A stretch of 64,000 nucleotides of DNA from Marinifilum sp. N1E240 (GTDB lineage: Bacteria; Bacteroidota; Bacteroidia; Bacteroidales; Marinifilaceae), in contig NZ_WHKF01000001.1 in assembly GCF_009295825.1 (NCBI RefSeq), positions 213,088-277,087 of the forward strand. Reading direction: 5' to 3'. This document shows positions 36,897 to 45,485 of this stretch, piece after piece (within the stretch, counting starts at the first letter, position 1; each line of letters begins with the position of its first letter). Below the pieces are notes generated by a model, which was not told the DNA's origin, searched no databases, and saw only the letters and a list, made by a program, of their open reading frames with translations. The translations under genes were made by a program, and so were the position numbers.

Positions 36897-37604
36897 CTAC
36901 ATTTCATCAACCACCTCTTCCTCTTCTTCCGATGAGGATTTAGGGCTATGAGCAGGAAATTTGAACCATTTTAAAAAATCTTCATCCTCTTCGTAAATAA
37001 TACGGGCAGCTTTAAAATAAACCGACAGTTTCTCGTACAGAGAATTTAGGGCTATTGTGCGATCTTCCGTTGCACGATTACGATTCAGGATGCATTCCGA
37101 TTGCTCATCCATATATATTTTTAGCTGGTCGCGGTGGTTTAGAATTTGGGTGAAGGTCTCCTCGGTCCAGCCGTTGGCTATCAATCTGTCTTTGTACTTA
37201 TCCGAAATCATGTGGAAATCGGTAAGAAAAATATACATCAATTTACCACTACGGCGGGCATCGTCGTAGTCGTTAAAACCAAACTGATTCCACACCTTTT
37301 TATCGTTTGGGAATGCCAGTTCGATATCGAACTTACGACGTTGGAAAAATTTACTACAGGCTGCCAATTCCGTATTTACATTCTCGGTAGCTTTCGCCTG
37401 AATGTCGATATAGGTATTATCCGAAGAGATATTGCTTGCTGTTTCGTACAAGCTTTCCAATTCGACTAGCTTCTCGGGAATAAAGTGGGGCGAGAAAGCA
37501 ATAAAATCATCATGTTTGTCCTTGATGATGTTAATTCTTTGTCCTGAAAAAATAATAAAATTAGCATCGCTACCATTGTAAGCTCTTGTTTGTCCCATAG
37601 TCAT
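36897..37604 (-). CDS. Conserved-looking protein of unknown function
   Basis: I do not recognise this family. The start at 37604 (MTMGQTRAYNGSDANF) is chosen over the in-frame ATG at 37661, since it gives a plausible N-terminus of 235 residues. The protein is soluble and mostly helical. It has several aromatic/charged blocks (WNQFGFNDYDDARRSGKLMYIF, GWTEETFTQILNHRDQLK) and ends in an acidic tail (SSSEEEEEVVDEM). There is no signal peptide or TM. It lies between the REP array and the 21-bp repeat, next to the defence operon. The acidic tail stops directly at a REP, so the 3' end may have been remodelled. Confidence 0.6.
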   Translation of the reverse strand: MTMGQTRAYNGSDANFIIFSGQRINIIKDKHDDFIAFSPHFIPEKLVELESLYETASNISSDNTYIDIQAKATENVNTELAACSKFFQRRKFDIELAFPNDKKVWNQFGFNDYDDARRSGKLMYIFLTDFHMISDKYKDRLIANGWTEETFTQILNHRDQLKIYMDEQSECILNRNRATEDRTIALNSLYEKLSVYFKAARIIYEEDEDFLKWFKFPAHSPKSSSEEEEEVVDEM

Positions 37605-38011
37605 AAGTTTATATTTAAGAATTACTATATGAAAATTAATGGGCTTTTTGGAGATATGCAATAAAATCGCAAAGTTTTAATATGTTAATACATGTTAAAA
37701 TTTACACACGCCTTGTAAATACTAGTTGTCTGTGAGTTATTGTTTTTATTTATCAAAATTCGAACTTTTATTTATTAAAACTATGTGAAATAGGTAAAAC
37801 CCACTAAAAACACCTAAAACACTGATGCTCTAGCGTTTTATGGGGATGGGTATGCATGGATAAATGATGATTTTATGCTGAGTATACGCTACTTTGCACG
37901 CATCCTTACATTTCTGAGAGCAGAAGGTGAATAGTTAAGAGCTGGCGCCACAAGTTTAAGAGCTAAGACACGATTTTGTTAAGCCGCGACAAAATTTTGC
38001 AGCTTTCCGAT

Positions 38012-38221
38012 ACAAGCCAATCAATTGTTGTAACAAGCCAAAGGTTTGATGTCGAAAGCCAATGCCTTGTCGGTACAAGCCAATCTCTTGTCGTCGCATC
38101 CCAGAGGACTGTCGGTACACGCCAGAGGCTTGTCGTCACATCCCAAAGGCTTGCCGACGCTTCCCAGTGGCTTGTCGCCACACCTTTGCAATGCCGCGCT
38201 GCTTACAAGGCATTGGCTTCC
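38012..38221. repeat. Ten-unit 21-bp tandem repeat
   Basis: Units start at 38012, 38033, 38054, 38075, 38096, 38117, 38138, 38159, 38180 and 38201 without a single indel, although sequence divergence is substantial. A typical unit reads ACAAGCCAATCTCTTGTCG. Several units pair CAAGCC with CTTGTCG. The spacing equals two helical turns. Reading frames on both strands stay open across it (for example 37976-38236 plus, a seven-residue period TSQSLVV), but no ribosome site or homologue is evident. The rest of the gap 37605-38375 is AT-rich sequence with no other feature I can support. Confidence 0.8.
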
Positions 38222-38375
38222 CTCGGAATGGAATAAACTTGCGACAACAAAAAGTAAAGCTGTGGGAGCAATAAATAAAGTAGTGAAGGAATGAGGTAAA
38301 GGAGTGGCGACAAAGCATAAATTAGCCCAAACGAAGAATAGAATTTGTAAATTGCCAATAAAGCAATAACGGACA

Positions 38376-38792
38376 ATGGCAGACGTTCACGAACCTAAAA
38401 TACGTTCCTACAACATGTCGCAGATAAAAGCGAAAAACACCAAACCCGAGTTGGTAGTGAGGAAATTTTTGTTTGCCAATGGGTTTCGTTACCGCCTGAA
38501 CCAAAAAGACCTGCCGGGCAAACCCGATATTGTTTTAAAGAAATACAAAACTGCAATTTTTGTAAATGGCTGCTTTTGGCACGGACACAAAGGCTGCAAG
38601 TATTTCATTTTGCCCAAAACCAGAACCGAATGGTGGCTGCAGAAAATTAAAGGAACACAAAAGCGCGACCGCAAAGCCGAAATAGATCTCAATACACAAG
38701 GCTGGCGAGTAATTATCATTTGGGAGTGTGAATTAAAAACTAAGAAAAGAGAGCAAACCCTCAATGAACTATGCGTAAACCTTGCGAATTAG
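38376..38792 (+). CDS. vsr: Very short patch repair (Vsr) endonuclease
   Basis: The 138-residue protein matches Vsr along its length. It has the N-terminal RSYNMSQIKAKNTKPE, then LPGKPDIVLKKYK with the catalytic Asp51, and NGCFWHGHKGC. Vsr nicks next to T:G mismatches that arise when 5-methylcytosine deaminates, starting short-patch repair. Its partner is the cytosine-5 methyltransferase gene 131 bp downstream, which explains its presence. It is probably the first gene of the defence operon, or a separately transcribed companion. Confidence 0.93.
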   Translation: MADVHEPKIRSYNMSQIKAKNTKPELVVRKFLFANGFRYRLNQKDLPGKPDIVLKKYKTAIFVNGCFWHGHKGCKYFILPKTRTEWWLQKIKGTQKRDRKAEIDLNTQGWRVIIIWECELKTKKREQTLNELCVNLAN

Positions 38793-38810
38793 ATTGTTAA
38801 TAAGTTTCTT

Positions 38811-38831
38811 ATTTTATAATTATTATAAAAT
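38811..38831. promoter_or_regulatory. AT-rich 21-nt perfect inverted repeat upstream of the methyltransferase gene
   Basis: ATTTTATAAT and ATTATAAAAT form ten-base perfect arms around one T, 93 bp upstream of the methyltransferase ATG. It may be an operator or a structured 3' end of the vsr transcript. There is no T tract typical of a terminator. Confidence 0.45.
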
Positions 38832-38865
38832 GCCCTTTAATATGTTAGATTTGAAAAAATGTGTA

Positions 38866-38873
38866 TATTTTTG
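38866..38873 (+). promoter_or_regulatory. Candidate -7 box (TATTTTTG) for the methyltransferase operon
   Basis: TATTTTTG fits TAnnTTTG, 51 bp upstream of the methyltransferase ATG. A TTTG at 38850-38853 is too close (12 bp) to be a standard -33 box. Confidence 0.35.
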
Positions 38874-38923
38874 TTAGGATTATTATTTTTAATAATTAGG
38901 TCAAATAATATTTTCTAGATTAC

Positions 38924-39997
38924 ATGCGCGAGAACAAAGTTCTTAATGATAAAAAAATAAAAGCTGTAGATTTCTTCTGCGGTGGGGGTGGTATGAGTTG
39001 CGGAATGCAACAAGCTGAGATTGATGTGCTGGCAGGTATTGACTACGAAGGAGCCTGTAAGGAAACCTACGAAACAAATATAAATGGAGCTCAGTTTATA
39101 CAAGCTGATGTGTTTGAGTTAAAAGAAAAAGAACTTCAAAAAAAACTTAAGCTAAAACGAAATGATAAGAACCTATTGCTAATTGGTTGTAGCCCTTGTC
39201 AGTTCTGGAGCATAATAAATACGGATAAAAAGAAATCGGAAAAATCGAAAAACCTGTTAAAGGAGTTTAGTCGATTTGTAAAATATTTCAAGCCAGGTTA
39301 TGTAGTGGTTGAAAATGTTCCAGGAGTATTACGAAAGAAAAAAGAGAGCGGGCTTGAGGCATTTATAGAATGGTTAGAATGCAATAAGTATAAGGTTCAT
39401 TTTGAAGTACACAATACTAACGATTATGGTGTTCCACAAAATAGAAAACGATTTACACTAGTTGCCAATAGAGTTGGAAAAGAAAAATTATTTCCGGTAA
39501 AAGACGAAGGTAAGAAACTAACTGTTCGAGATGTTCTAGGTGAAAAAAATGGTTTCCCAAAAGTTAAACCAGGGCACCAGGACAAAACAGATTTCATGCA
39601 TACTGTAGCAAACCTAAGTGATGTTTGTAAAGAGCGTCTCACTTATGTTGCAAAAGATGGTGGTAATAGACTAGGGTTTGCCCATATCCTTCGTTTACAA
39701 TTGAAATGTTTTATTGGAAAAGATAACTGTTTTAAAGATACATTTGGTCGCCTATGGTGGGATAGACCTTCTTCAACGATTACAACAAAATTTTACAGTG
39801 TCTCAAATGGTAGATTTGCACATCCTGAGGAGGATAGAGCTTTATCATTAAGAGAAGGGGCTGTTCTACAAACATTCCCTATCAATTATAAATTCATAGC
39901 TAATAGTAATGGTGCTATCGCTAGACAGATTGGAAATGCTGTACCTCCTGAATACGCTAAAAGAATTGGACAAGCAATAATCAAAAATCATAGTTAA
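38924..39997 (+). CDS. DNA (cytosine-5-)-methyltransferase
   Basis: The 357-residue protein has the ordered motifs of C5 methyltransferases. These are motif I VDFFCGGGGMS (SAM binding), motif IV GCSPCQFWS with the catalytic Cys92, motif VI VVENVPG, motif VIII PQNRKR and motif X QIGNAVPP. The PCQFWS form differs from the usual PCQPFS. The recognition sequence cannot be predicted. It should mark host DNA for the restriction-type proteins encoded downstream. The next gene starts at the last base of its stop codon (TAATG), so translation is coupled. Confidence 0.93.
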   Translation: MRENKVLNDKKIKAVDFFCGGGGMSCGMQQAEIDVLAGIDYEGACKETYETNINGAQFIQADVFELKEKELQKKLKLKRNDKNLLLIGCSPCQFWSIINTDKKKSEKSKNLLKEFSRFVKYFKPGYVVVENVPGVLRKKKESGLEAFIEWLECNKYKVHFEVHNTNDYGVPQNRKRFTLVANRVGKEKLFPVKDEGKKLTVRDVLGEKNGFPKVKPGHQDKTDFMHTVANLSDVCKERLTYVAKDGGNRLGFAHILRLQLKCFIGKDNCFKDTFGRLWWDRPSSTITTKFYSVSNGRFAHPEEDRALSLREGAVLQTFPINYKFIANSNGAIARQIGNAVPPEYAKRIGQAIIKNHS

Positions 39998-42900
39998 TGC
40001 AATTTAGAACAAAAGCAAGAGCCGTTGATTTGTTAGGTAAAGGACAAATAGCTGATTTACCAACAGCAATCACTGAGCTATGGAAAAATGGTTATGATGC
40101 TTATGCTGATAACTTAAGTGCCGATTTATATAAACGAGGATATAATGGACTTTCTAAATCATATTTCATAATTTCTGATGATGGAAAAGGAATGTCTGGT
40201 TCTGATATTCTGGATAAATGGTTGGTTTTGGGGACAGATTCCAAATCAAGAGCAGATTTAGATATTGAGTCGGAAGAAACTTTATGGAAACGACCTCGTA
40301 TTAAGGCAGGAGAAAAGGGAATAGGGCGTTTATCTGTTGCTTACCTTGGTAATCCCATGTTGATGTTGACAAAGAAAATCGGCAATCCTTTACAGGCTGT
40401 ATATTTTGACTGGAGATTATTGGAAAACTACAATTTGTACTTAGATGATATTATCATCCCTTTAAAATCTATCGAAAATTTAAATAATTTAAGTGAGGAT
40501 TTCTGTTGTTTGAAGGACGAATTTTTATCAAATTTTAATAAAGAAAAAGATCTAGATGGTAAGCCAATTTGGGAAGGCAGGCAGGTTAAGTTAAAATCTG
40601 ATATCATTTCAGAAACTAATGATGCACTTTTAGAATCTCAGATTTTACAGCGTATAGTCTCATTCTTTAATAATGAAGATTCTCATGGATCTTTGTTTCT
40701 TACATTTAATCCGATTAATCAGATAATTGAACTTTCCGAAAAAGATGATGATGTCATAGAAGATAATAATTTTGTTATTTCAAGTTTAACTGGATTTACT
40801 AATCCTTTTAAAGAAAGCTCAATAAATATAAATACGAAATTTGATATTCATGAGGATCGTGAAACAAGAGATCTACTTCAATCTAGAGGTGAGTTTTTTA
40901 ACCATTCAGATTTTGATTTAGCAGATGTTTATATAAAGGGAGATTTTGATGGTAATGGCAGTTTTAATGGATTTATTAGAATCTTTGATAAGACCATTGA
41001 TTATAATTATACAAACCCTAGAAAAAAAGATAAACGTTCCCATTATGGGGTTGTTCCAATTGAATTAGGTTATTCTCCAGGTGAGGAGAAATCATCATTT
41101 TTATCCGATATTCAGTTTAGCAAAATTTCAAATAAAGTTAAAGAATATGGCGGTTTATATGTTTTTAGAGATGAATTTCGTGTTTTGCCATATGGTAGAG
41201 AAAATGCGGATTTCTTGAATTTCGAATTAAGAAGATCAAAAAGAGCAGGAACCTATTATTTTTCTTATAGAAGAATGTTTGGGTATTTGGGTTTAACTAG
41301 GAATGAAAACCAAAAATTAAAGGATAAATCAAGTCGAGAAGGGTTGATAAATAATGCTCAGTATCGTGCATTTACTAGTGATGCAATAAATTTCTTTATA
41401 ACCTTAGCTCAGGATTTCTTCGCAACTAAACCTAATCAACCTATTTTCAGAGATAAATTAAAAGAGGTAAGAGATCAGAATGAGGCTTTAAAAGCTGATA
41501 AAGCCAGAGAAAAAGCAGCTAAAATAGCATTTACAAGGTCGCTTAATAGTTATCCTAAAAGATTAGATAAACATCAAACTAAATACGAAGAATTACTATT
41601 TCTTTTAGATGAAAAATTAAATAATATAAATGTTACTTATTCTGAAGTTGAAAGTATTTTAGATGACCTTCAAAGAATGGATTTGGAATTGCTAAAGTTA
41701 ATACCTAAAGTTCCGCGACGTTATAAACCTACCGAAAAGCAAAAAGAGCGATTATATAGATTTGAAAGTCGTTTAAACGCATATATTGAATTGGTAGCTC
41801 CCAAAAGGGAGGAACTAAAAAAGAAATCTCAGGATAAACTTGAGATAAGAGACTTGAAAATTGATTTTACTAAAAAATATAACGGTTTTATTGCTTCATT
41901 AGAGAGTTCTCTAAATGATTATAATCAACAACTTATTGAGAAAATCAATTTATTATCTAAGGATTATAAAGAAAGGTCAAGACGATTAGTTAAGTCAATA
42001 ATCGAGAATAAAGAACAAATAGTAAATAGTGTTGTCTCTAAAGATCAGGTAAAGGCATATACAGTTGAAATTGAACAAAAGTATACTAGTTTATTGGAGG
42101 AGGCTGGAAGGACTTTATTTCCGCTTGTTGAGCATATCAAAATATTAACATTTGATATTGACGAAGAACAGGTGCAAGGTGCGTACAAAGCTCAATATGA
42201 CCAAATGAAATTTCAGTGGGAACAAACCAGAGATACAGCCCAATTAGGTATTGCAGTGGAGATAATTGATCATGAGTTTAATCAATTATATGCTAAAATT
42301 AATAATCAGATTGGCATGTTAAATAATAATGGATTTGCCAGTGAAATTAAGGAGTTTGGTTTCCTAGAAAAAAACTTTAGACAGTTAGAGGATAAATATG
42401 CATTATTGTCACCACTTTATAGGATTTCTGGAGCATTAACGAAAGATATTTCCTGTGAAGTAGTCTATTTGTATTTATTAGAATTTTTTGAAAATAAAAT
42501 AAACGAATATAATATAAGCTTTGAGATGTCAGACTCCTTCCAGAAACATTCTATGTTAATAAAGGAACCTGTAATTCATACTGTATTCATTAATATCATC
42601 AACAATGCTATTTATTGGTTGCGAAACAAAGAACAGCGTATAATAAAGCTTGATTATTGGGCAGAGTCAAATGAAATAATTATAGCGAATTCTGGAGAAA
42701 AAATACCTGATTTTAGGTTAGAAAGGATCTTTGAATTGTTTTATTCTCAAAGACCAAATGGTAGAGGTATTGGTTTATATTTATCAAAACAGAGTTTAAA
42801 TGAAGCTGATTTTGATATTTATGCAACTAATAATAAAAAATATAATCTTTTAAACGGAGCTTGCTTCGTAATAAACAAAATAAACGAAGAGAATGTATAA
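39997..42900 (+). CDS. Large double-GHKL ATPase (MORC/HSP90-like N-terminus, histidine-kinase-like C-terminus)
   Basis: The 967-residue protein starts with a GHKL ATPase of the MutL/HSP90/MORC type. Its N box is ELWKNGYDA (Glu27, Asn31, Asp34), with DDGKGM at 61-66 and GEKGIGRLS at 105-113. A transducer-like middle region and long coiled coils (about 490-700, rich in Lys/Glu) follow. A second GHKL module of histidine-kinase type lies at about 745-950. It has an H-box-like region (EIIDHEFNQL), the N box IINNAIYWL and an intact GRGIGLYLS, but a degenerate G1 (ANSGEKIP lacks the Asp). Such ATPases are known from predicted restriction-modification operons. It overlaps the next gene by 8 bp. Confidence 0.82.
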   Translation: MQFRTKARAVDLLGKGQIADLPTAITELWKNGYDAYADNLSADLYKRGYNGLSKSYFIISDDGKGMSGSDILDKWLVLGTDSKSRADLDIESEETLWKRPRIKAGEKGIGRLSVAYLGNPMLMLTKKIGNPLQAVYFDWRLLENYNLYLDDIIIPLKSIENLNNLSEDFCCLKDEFLSNFNKEKDLDGKPIWEGRQVKLKSDIISETNDALLESQILQRIVSFFNNEDSHGSLFLTFNPINQIIELSEKDDDVIEDNNFVISSLTGFTNPFKESSININTKFDIHEDRETRDLLQSRGEFFNHSDFDLADVYIKGDFDGNGSFNGFIRIFDKTIDYNYTNPRKKDKRSHYGVVPIELGYSPGEEKSSFLSDIQFSKISNKVKEYGGLYVFRDEFRVLPYGRENADFLNFELRRSKRAGTYYFSYRRMFGYLGLTRNENQKLKDKSSREGLINNAQYRAFTSDAINFFITLAQDFFATKPNQPIFRDKLKEVRDQNEALKADKAREKAAKIAFTRSLNSYPKRLDKHQTKYEELLFLLDEKLNNINVTYSEVESILDDLQRMDLELLKLIPKVPRRYKPTEKQKERLYRFESRLNAYIELVAPKREELKKKSQDKLEIRDLKIDFTKKYNGFIASLESSLNDYNQQLIEKINLLSKDYKERSRRLVKSIIENKEQIVNSVVSKDQVKAYTVEIEQKYTSLLEEAGRTLFPLVEHIKILTFDIDEEQVQGAYKAQYDQMKFQWEQTRDTAQLGIAVEIIDHEFNQLYAKINNQIGMLNNNGFASEIKEFGFLEKNFRQLEDKYALLSPLYRISGALTKDISCEVVYLYLLEFFENKINEYNISFEMSDSFQKHSMLIKEPVIHTVFINIINNAIYWLRNKEQRIIKLDYWAESNEIIIANSGEKIPDFRLERIFELFYSQRPNGRGIGLYLSKQSLNEADFDIYATNNKKYNLLNGACFVINKINEENV

Positions 42901-44620
42901 CCAAAAAGCATTTGAGATATTAAACTCATCTATTAATTCCGCTATATTTATTGATGAGAAAGCAAAAGATTTTTATTCAGGAACGCCAATTGATACTCAA
43001 ATACCAGAAGAAACTCTGTCAGTAAATCTTTATAATACGTTTAAAGAAAACGGAAAAAGTCTAGCAATTCATAAATTTGAAATTCCTAATCTTACGGATT
43101 CTAATACATTGGATTACTTATTTAAAGGGAGAGATCTTATTTTTTTAGATTGGGAACTGGCAGAATTAGCAGGACAAGAACATTCTTTAAATTTGCTAAA
43201 TAGAGCGGTGAGTATCCCTCATGTTAATTTTTGTTGTATATACTCTAGGTCAACTAATTTTAATGAAATCCCACTTTTTTTGGATACTTATTTTTCTGGG
43301 ATAAGTGAGGAAGAATTTGAAGTAATAAAGGATACTTATGATTATATAACAAGTGAGGAAATACTGGAGGTTTGGGATAAAAGTACAGATGAAATTTCAA
43401 CTTTTTTAGAGTCAAACGAAATTAAAATCGAAGATTTCCCAGTTGAAAGGTTGAGGGGTAAATCTGAGTATATGATACTCCGTTATATATATATAGCACT
43501 TGATAGTGAGAAATATATTATTCCTGACCCAGTAGCTAATAAATATGAAGTACTGAATACAGGTAACGATTCCTTTATAATCAATAATACTTTTGTCCTT
43601 ACGCTGAAGAAGGATGCAGATACTGACTCAGATTACACAACTCTTTTAAATCGAATATCGGATGTTATAGTAAAGAATTCTGGAAGTTTTTTTCAGTTAC
43701 TAGGCTTAGAGATGCAATCTGTTTTTAACTCAAATGAACGATTTATTGATGAAACTATATTAAAATCGACGACAGAAGCTCTTTTCCAATTTAGAAACCA
43801 TATTAATGACGATAATATTTTTGGTACAACTATTAAGAAATTGTTATTAGAACAAGCAACTATAAAGTTAAGAACTGCAAAGCTTAAGTTGTTGGACTCT
43901 AAATTTTTAAATTCGAAGAGCAAAGAGCTGGAAAATAAAAACCCAAGTAATGAGGATTTGTTTCAATTGAATGTTTTTTATAATGCTGTATCTGTAAAAA
44001 GCCTGCATCCCGACAGTGTTCCAAATCTTAATTTTGGCGATATTTTCAAAGGACCTGATGATGACTATTATTTATGCGTAACAGCGTTATGTGATTGTTA
44101 TTATCCAAATAAAATTGATCACAATTTTTATTTTATAAAAGGTTCAGAGTTTAATGATATAGACTTAGCTCTTAAATTAGGAGATACTGCATTTTTAAGT
44201 TTTCTACCCAATGGAAAAGCAGTTTATTGGGGAGATATTGAAAAACCAAAATTGAAAAAAAATGGTGCTTTAAATCTTTCTGGTTCTGAAGATAATCTTA
44301 AAAAACTTAAAGGAGATATTGAGTTACTAGAAAAGCACCTGACGAAATTAAATTATAATCAAGATCTACTAAGTAATTTTTTATATAAACCTTTTTACAT
44401 AAAGCCAAAAGTTTATAATGTTGAAAATAATAAACTAATTGATAATAAAATTAGAATTTGGGATATAACTAACAAATTTAAGAAAGAGGTGTTTGACCAG
44501 GATCTAAATTATTTTGATGTTGAATATATAACAACTTTAAGGACTGATTATGCTCAAAGGCTTGCAAACCATGCGTTTGGGCACCCATCCAGAGTTGGTG
44601 TTGATTTTGTGAAAAATTAA
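42893..44620 (+). CDS. Receiver-domain protein of the defence operon
   Basis: The 575-residue protein has an N-terminal receiver-like domain (about 12-130). The acidic pair is Asp21/Glu22 in IFIDEKAKDF, the phosphoacceptor is Asp86 in DLIFLDWEL, and a CCIYSRS strand corresponds to the conserved Thr/Ser region. The remaining about 440 residues have no DNA-binding or enzymatic motif I recognise. Its overlap with the ATPase gene, and the histidine-kinase-like module there, suggest phosphotransfer or nucleotide-state signalling between the two (inference). The gene is AT-rich by eye compared with flanking housekeeping genes. Confidence 0.7.
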   Translation: MYNQKAFEILNSSINSAIFIDEKAKDFYSGTPIDTQIPEETLSVNLYNTFKENGKSLAIHKFEIPNLTDSNTLDYLFKGRDLIFLDWELAELAGQEHSLNLLNRAVSIPHVNFCCIYSRSTNFNEIPLFLDTYFSGISEEEFEVIKDTYDYITSEEILEVWDKSTDEISTFLESNEIKIEDFPVERLRGKSEYMILRYIYIALDSEKYIIPDPVANKYEVLNTGNDSFIINNTFVLTLKKDADTDSDYTTLLNRISDVIVKNSGSFFQLLGLEMQSVFNSNERFIDETILKSTTEALFQFRNHINDDNIFGTTIKKLLLEQATIKLRTAKLKLLDSKFLNSKSKELENKNPSNEDLFQLNVFYNAVSVKSLHPDSVPNLNFGDIFKGPDDDYYLCVTALCDCYYPNKIDHNFYFIKGSEFNDIDLALKLGDTAFLSFLPNGKAVYWGDIEKPKLKKNGALNLSGSEDNLKKLKGDIELLEKHLTKLNYNQDLLSNFLYKPFYIKPKVYNVENNKLIDNKIRIWDITNKFKKEVFDQDLNYFDVEYITTLRTDYAQRLANHAFGHPSRVGVDFVKN

Positions 44621-44621
44621 T

Positions 44622-45458
44622 ATGTCTATCCCTTGGTCAAGCATTGAAGTCGAATTAATAGTTGCAGATTATTTTGCAATGCTTAATAATGAACTGTTAG
44701 GCATTAAATATAACAAAGCAGAACACCGAAGAAATTTATTACCCTTATTGAATAATCGTTCTGAATCTTCAATTGAATTCAAACATCAAAATATTAGTGC
44801 TGTTCTTGTTAACCTAGGACAACTATATATAAAAGGATATTTACCAAGGTTTAATTATCAGGCATTATTAGAAGAGATAGTCATTAAATATCTAGAGAAT
44901 AATCAATGGATAAATAAGGAGTTCCAAGGGTTTGTAGATAGAGACATCAAAAAACTGATTAATTCGGTAGAATTTGAAAACCTAATTCAAAAGGCTCCAG
45001 AACTAGGGGAGGTTCAAGAATCAAGAGTGACTTATAGAAGAAGAGCAGTTAAGGTGAACTACCTGGAGAAAGAACAGCAAAATAGAAGTTTAGGTGAGCT
45101 TGGCGAACAATTCGTTTTTGAATATGAGAAATGGAACTTGCTTAAACAGGGAAAACATAGCTTATCAGATAGTGTAGAATGGATCGCAAGAGACCAGGGT
45201 GATGGTGCGGGATTCGATATTCTTTCAAAGAATCTTAATGGAACAGATAAATACATAGAAGTGAAAACAACTCGTTTAGGAAAGGAAACACCTTTTTACT
45301 TCTCAAGTAATGAGTTTAATTTCTCCATTGAACATGTAAAGAATTTTTATCTTTATCGTCTTTATAATTTTGAAGATAAGGTAGGGATGTTTACAAAGAA
45401 TGGTAGTTTCAAGGATATTTGTAACTACAAAGCAACGAATTACAGAGGATATTTTTGA
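44622..45458 (+). CDS. DUF3883 domain protein, predicted PD-(D/E)XK-type nuclease
   Basis: The 278-residue protein has an N-terminal domain seen in restriction-type proteins (WSSIEVELIVADYFAML, EHRRNLLPLL, IEFKHQNISAVL; about 1-90). The C-terminal DUF3883 domain (about 155-265) carries a nuclease-like triad: Asp199 in GFDILS, then Glu213 and Lys215 in IEVKTT. It should act as the DNA-cleaving or DNA-binding effector of the operon (inference from fold). The start is one base after the stop codon of the receiver gene, so the genes are translationally coupled. Confidence 0.8.
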   Translation: MSIPWSSIEVELIVADYFAMLNNELLGIKYNKAEHRRNLLPLLNNRSESSIEFKHQNISAVLVNLGQLYIKGYLPRFNYQALLEEIVIKYLENNQWINKEFQGFVDRDIKKLINSVEFENLIQKAPELGEVQESRVTYRRRAVKVNYLEKEQQNRSLGELGEQFVFEYEKWNLLKQGKHSLSDSVEWIARDQGDGAGFDILSKNLNGTDKYIEVKTTRLGKETPFYFSSNEFNFSIEHVKNFYLYRLYNFEDKVGMFTKNGSFKDICNYKATNYRGYF

Positions 45459-45485
45459 CTATAACATTAATCCTATGCTTTATAT

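Noticed and set aside
36651-36935. 94-codon open frame across the REP array
   Set aside because: Its sequence is a translation of the repeated palindromes (SYGHAMNYRT-type units), and the opposite strand is also open. It is a by-product of the repeat.
38012-38221. CRISPR or integron-like array
   Set aside because: The units are 21 bp without separate spacers, and no Cas or integrase gene is near.
37963-38318. Several overlapping open frames across the 21-bp repeat on both strands
   Set aside because: A period divisible by three keeps all frames open. There is no ribosome site or homologue to choose one, so none is called as a gene.
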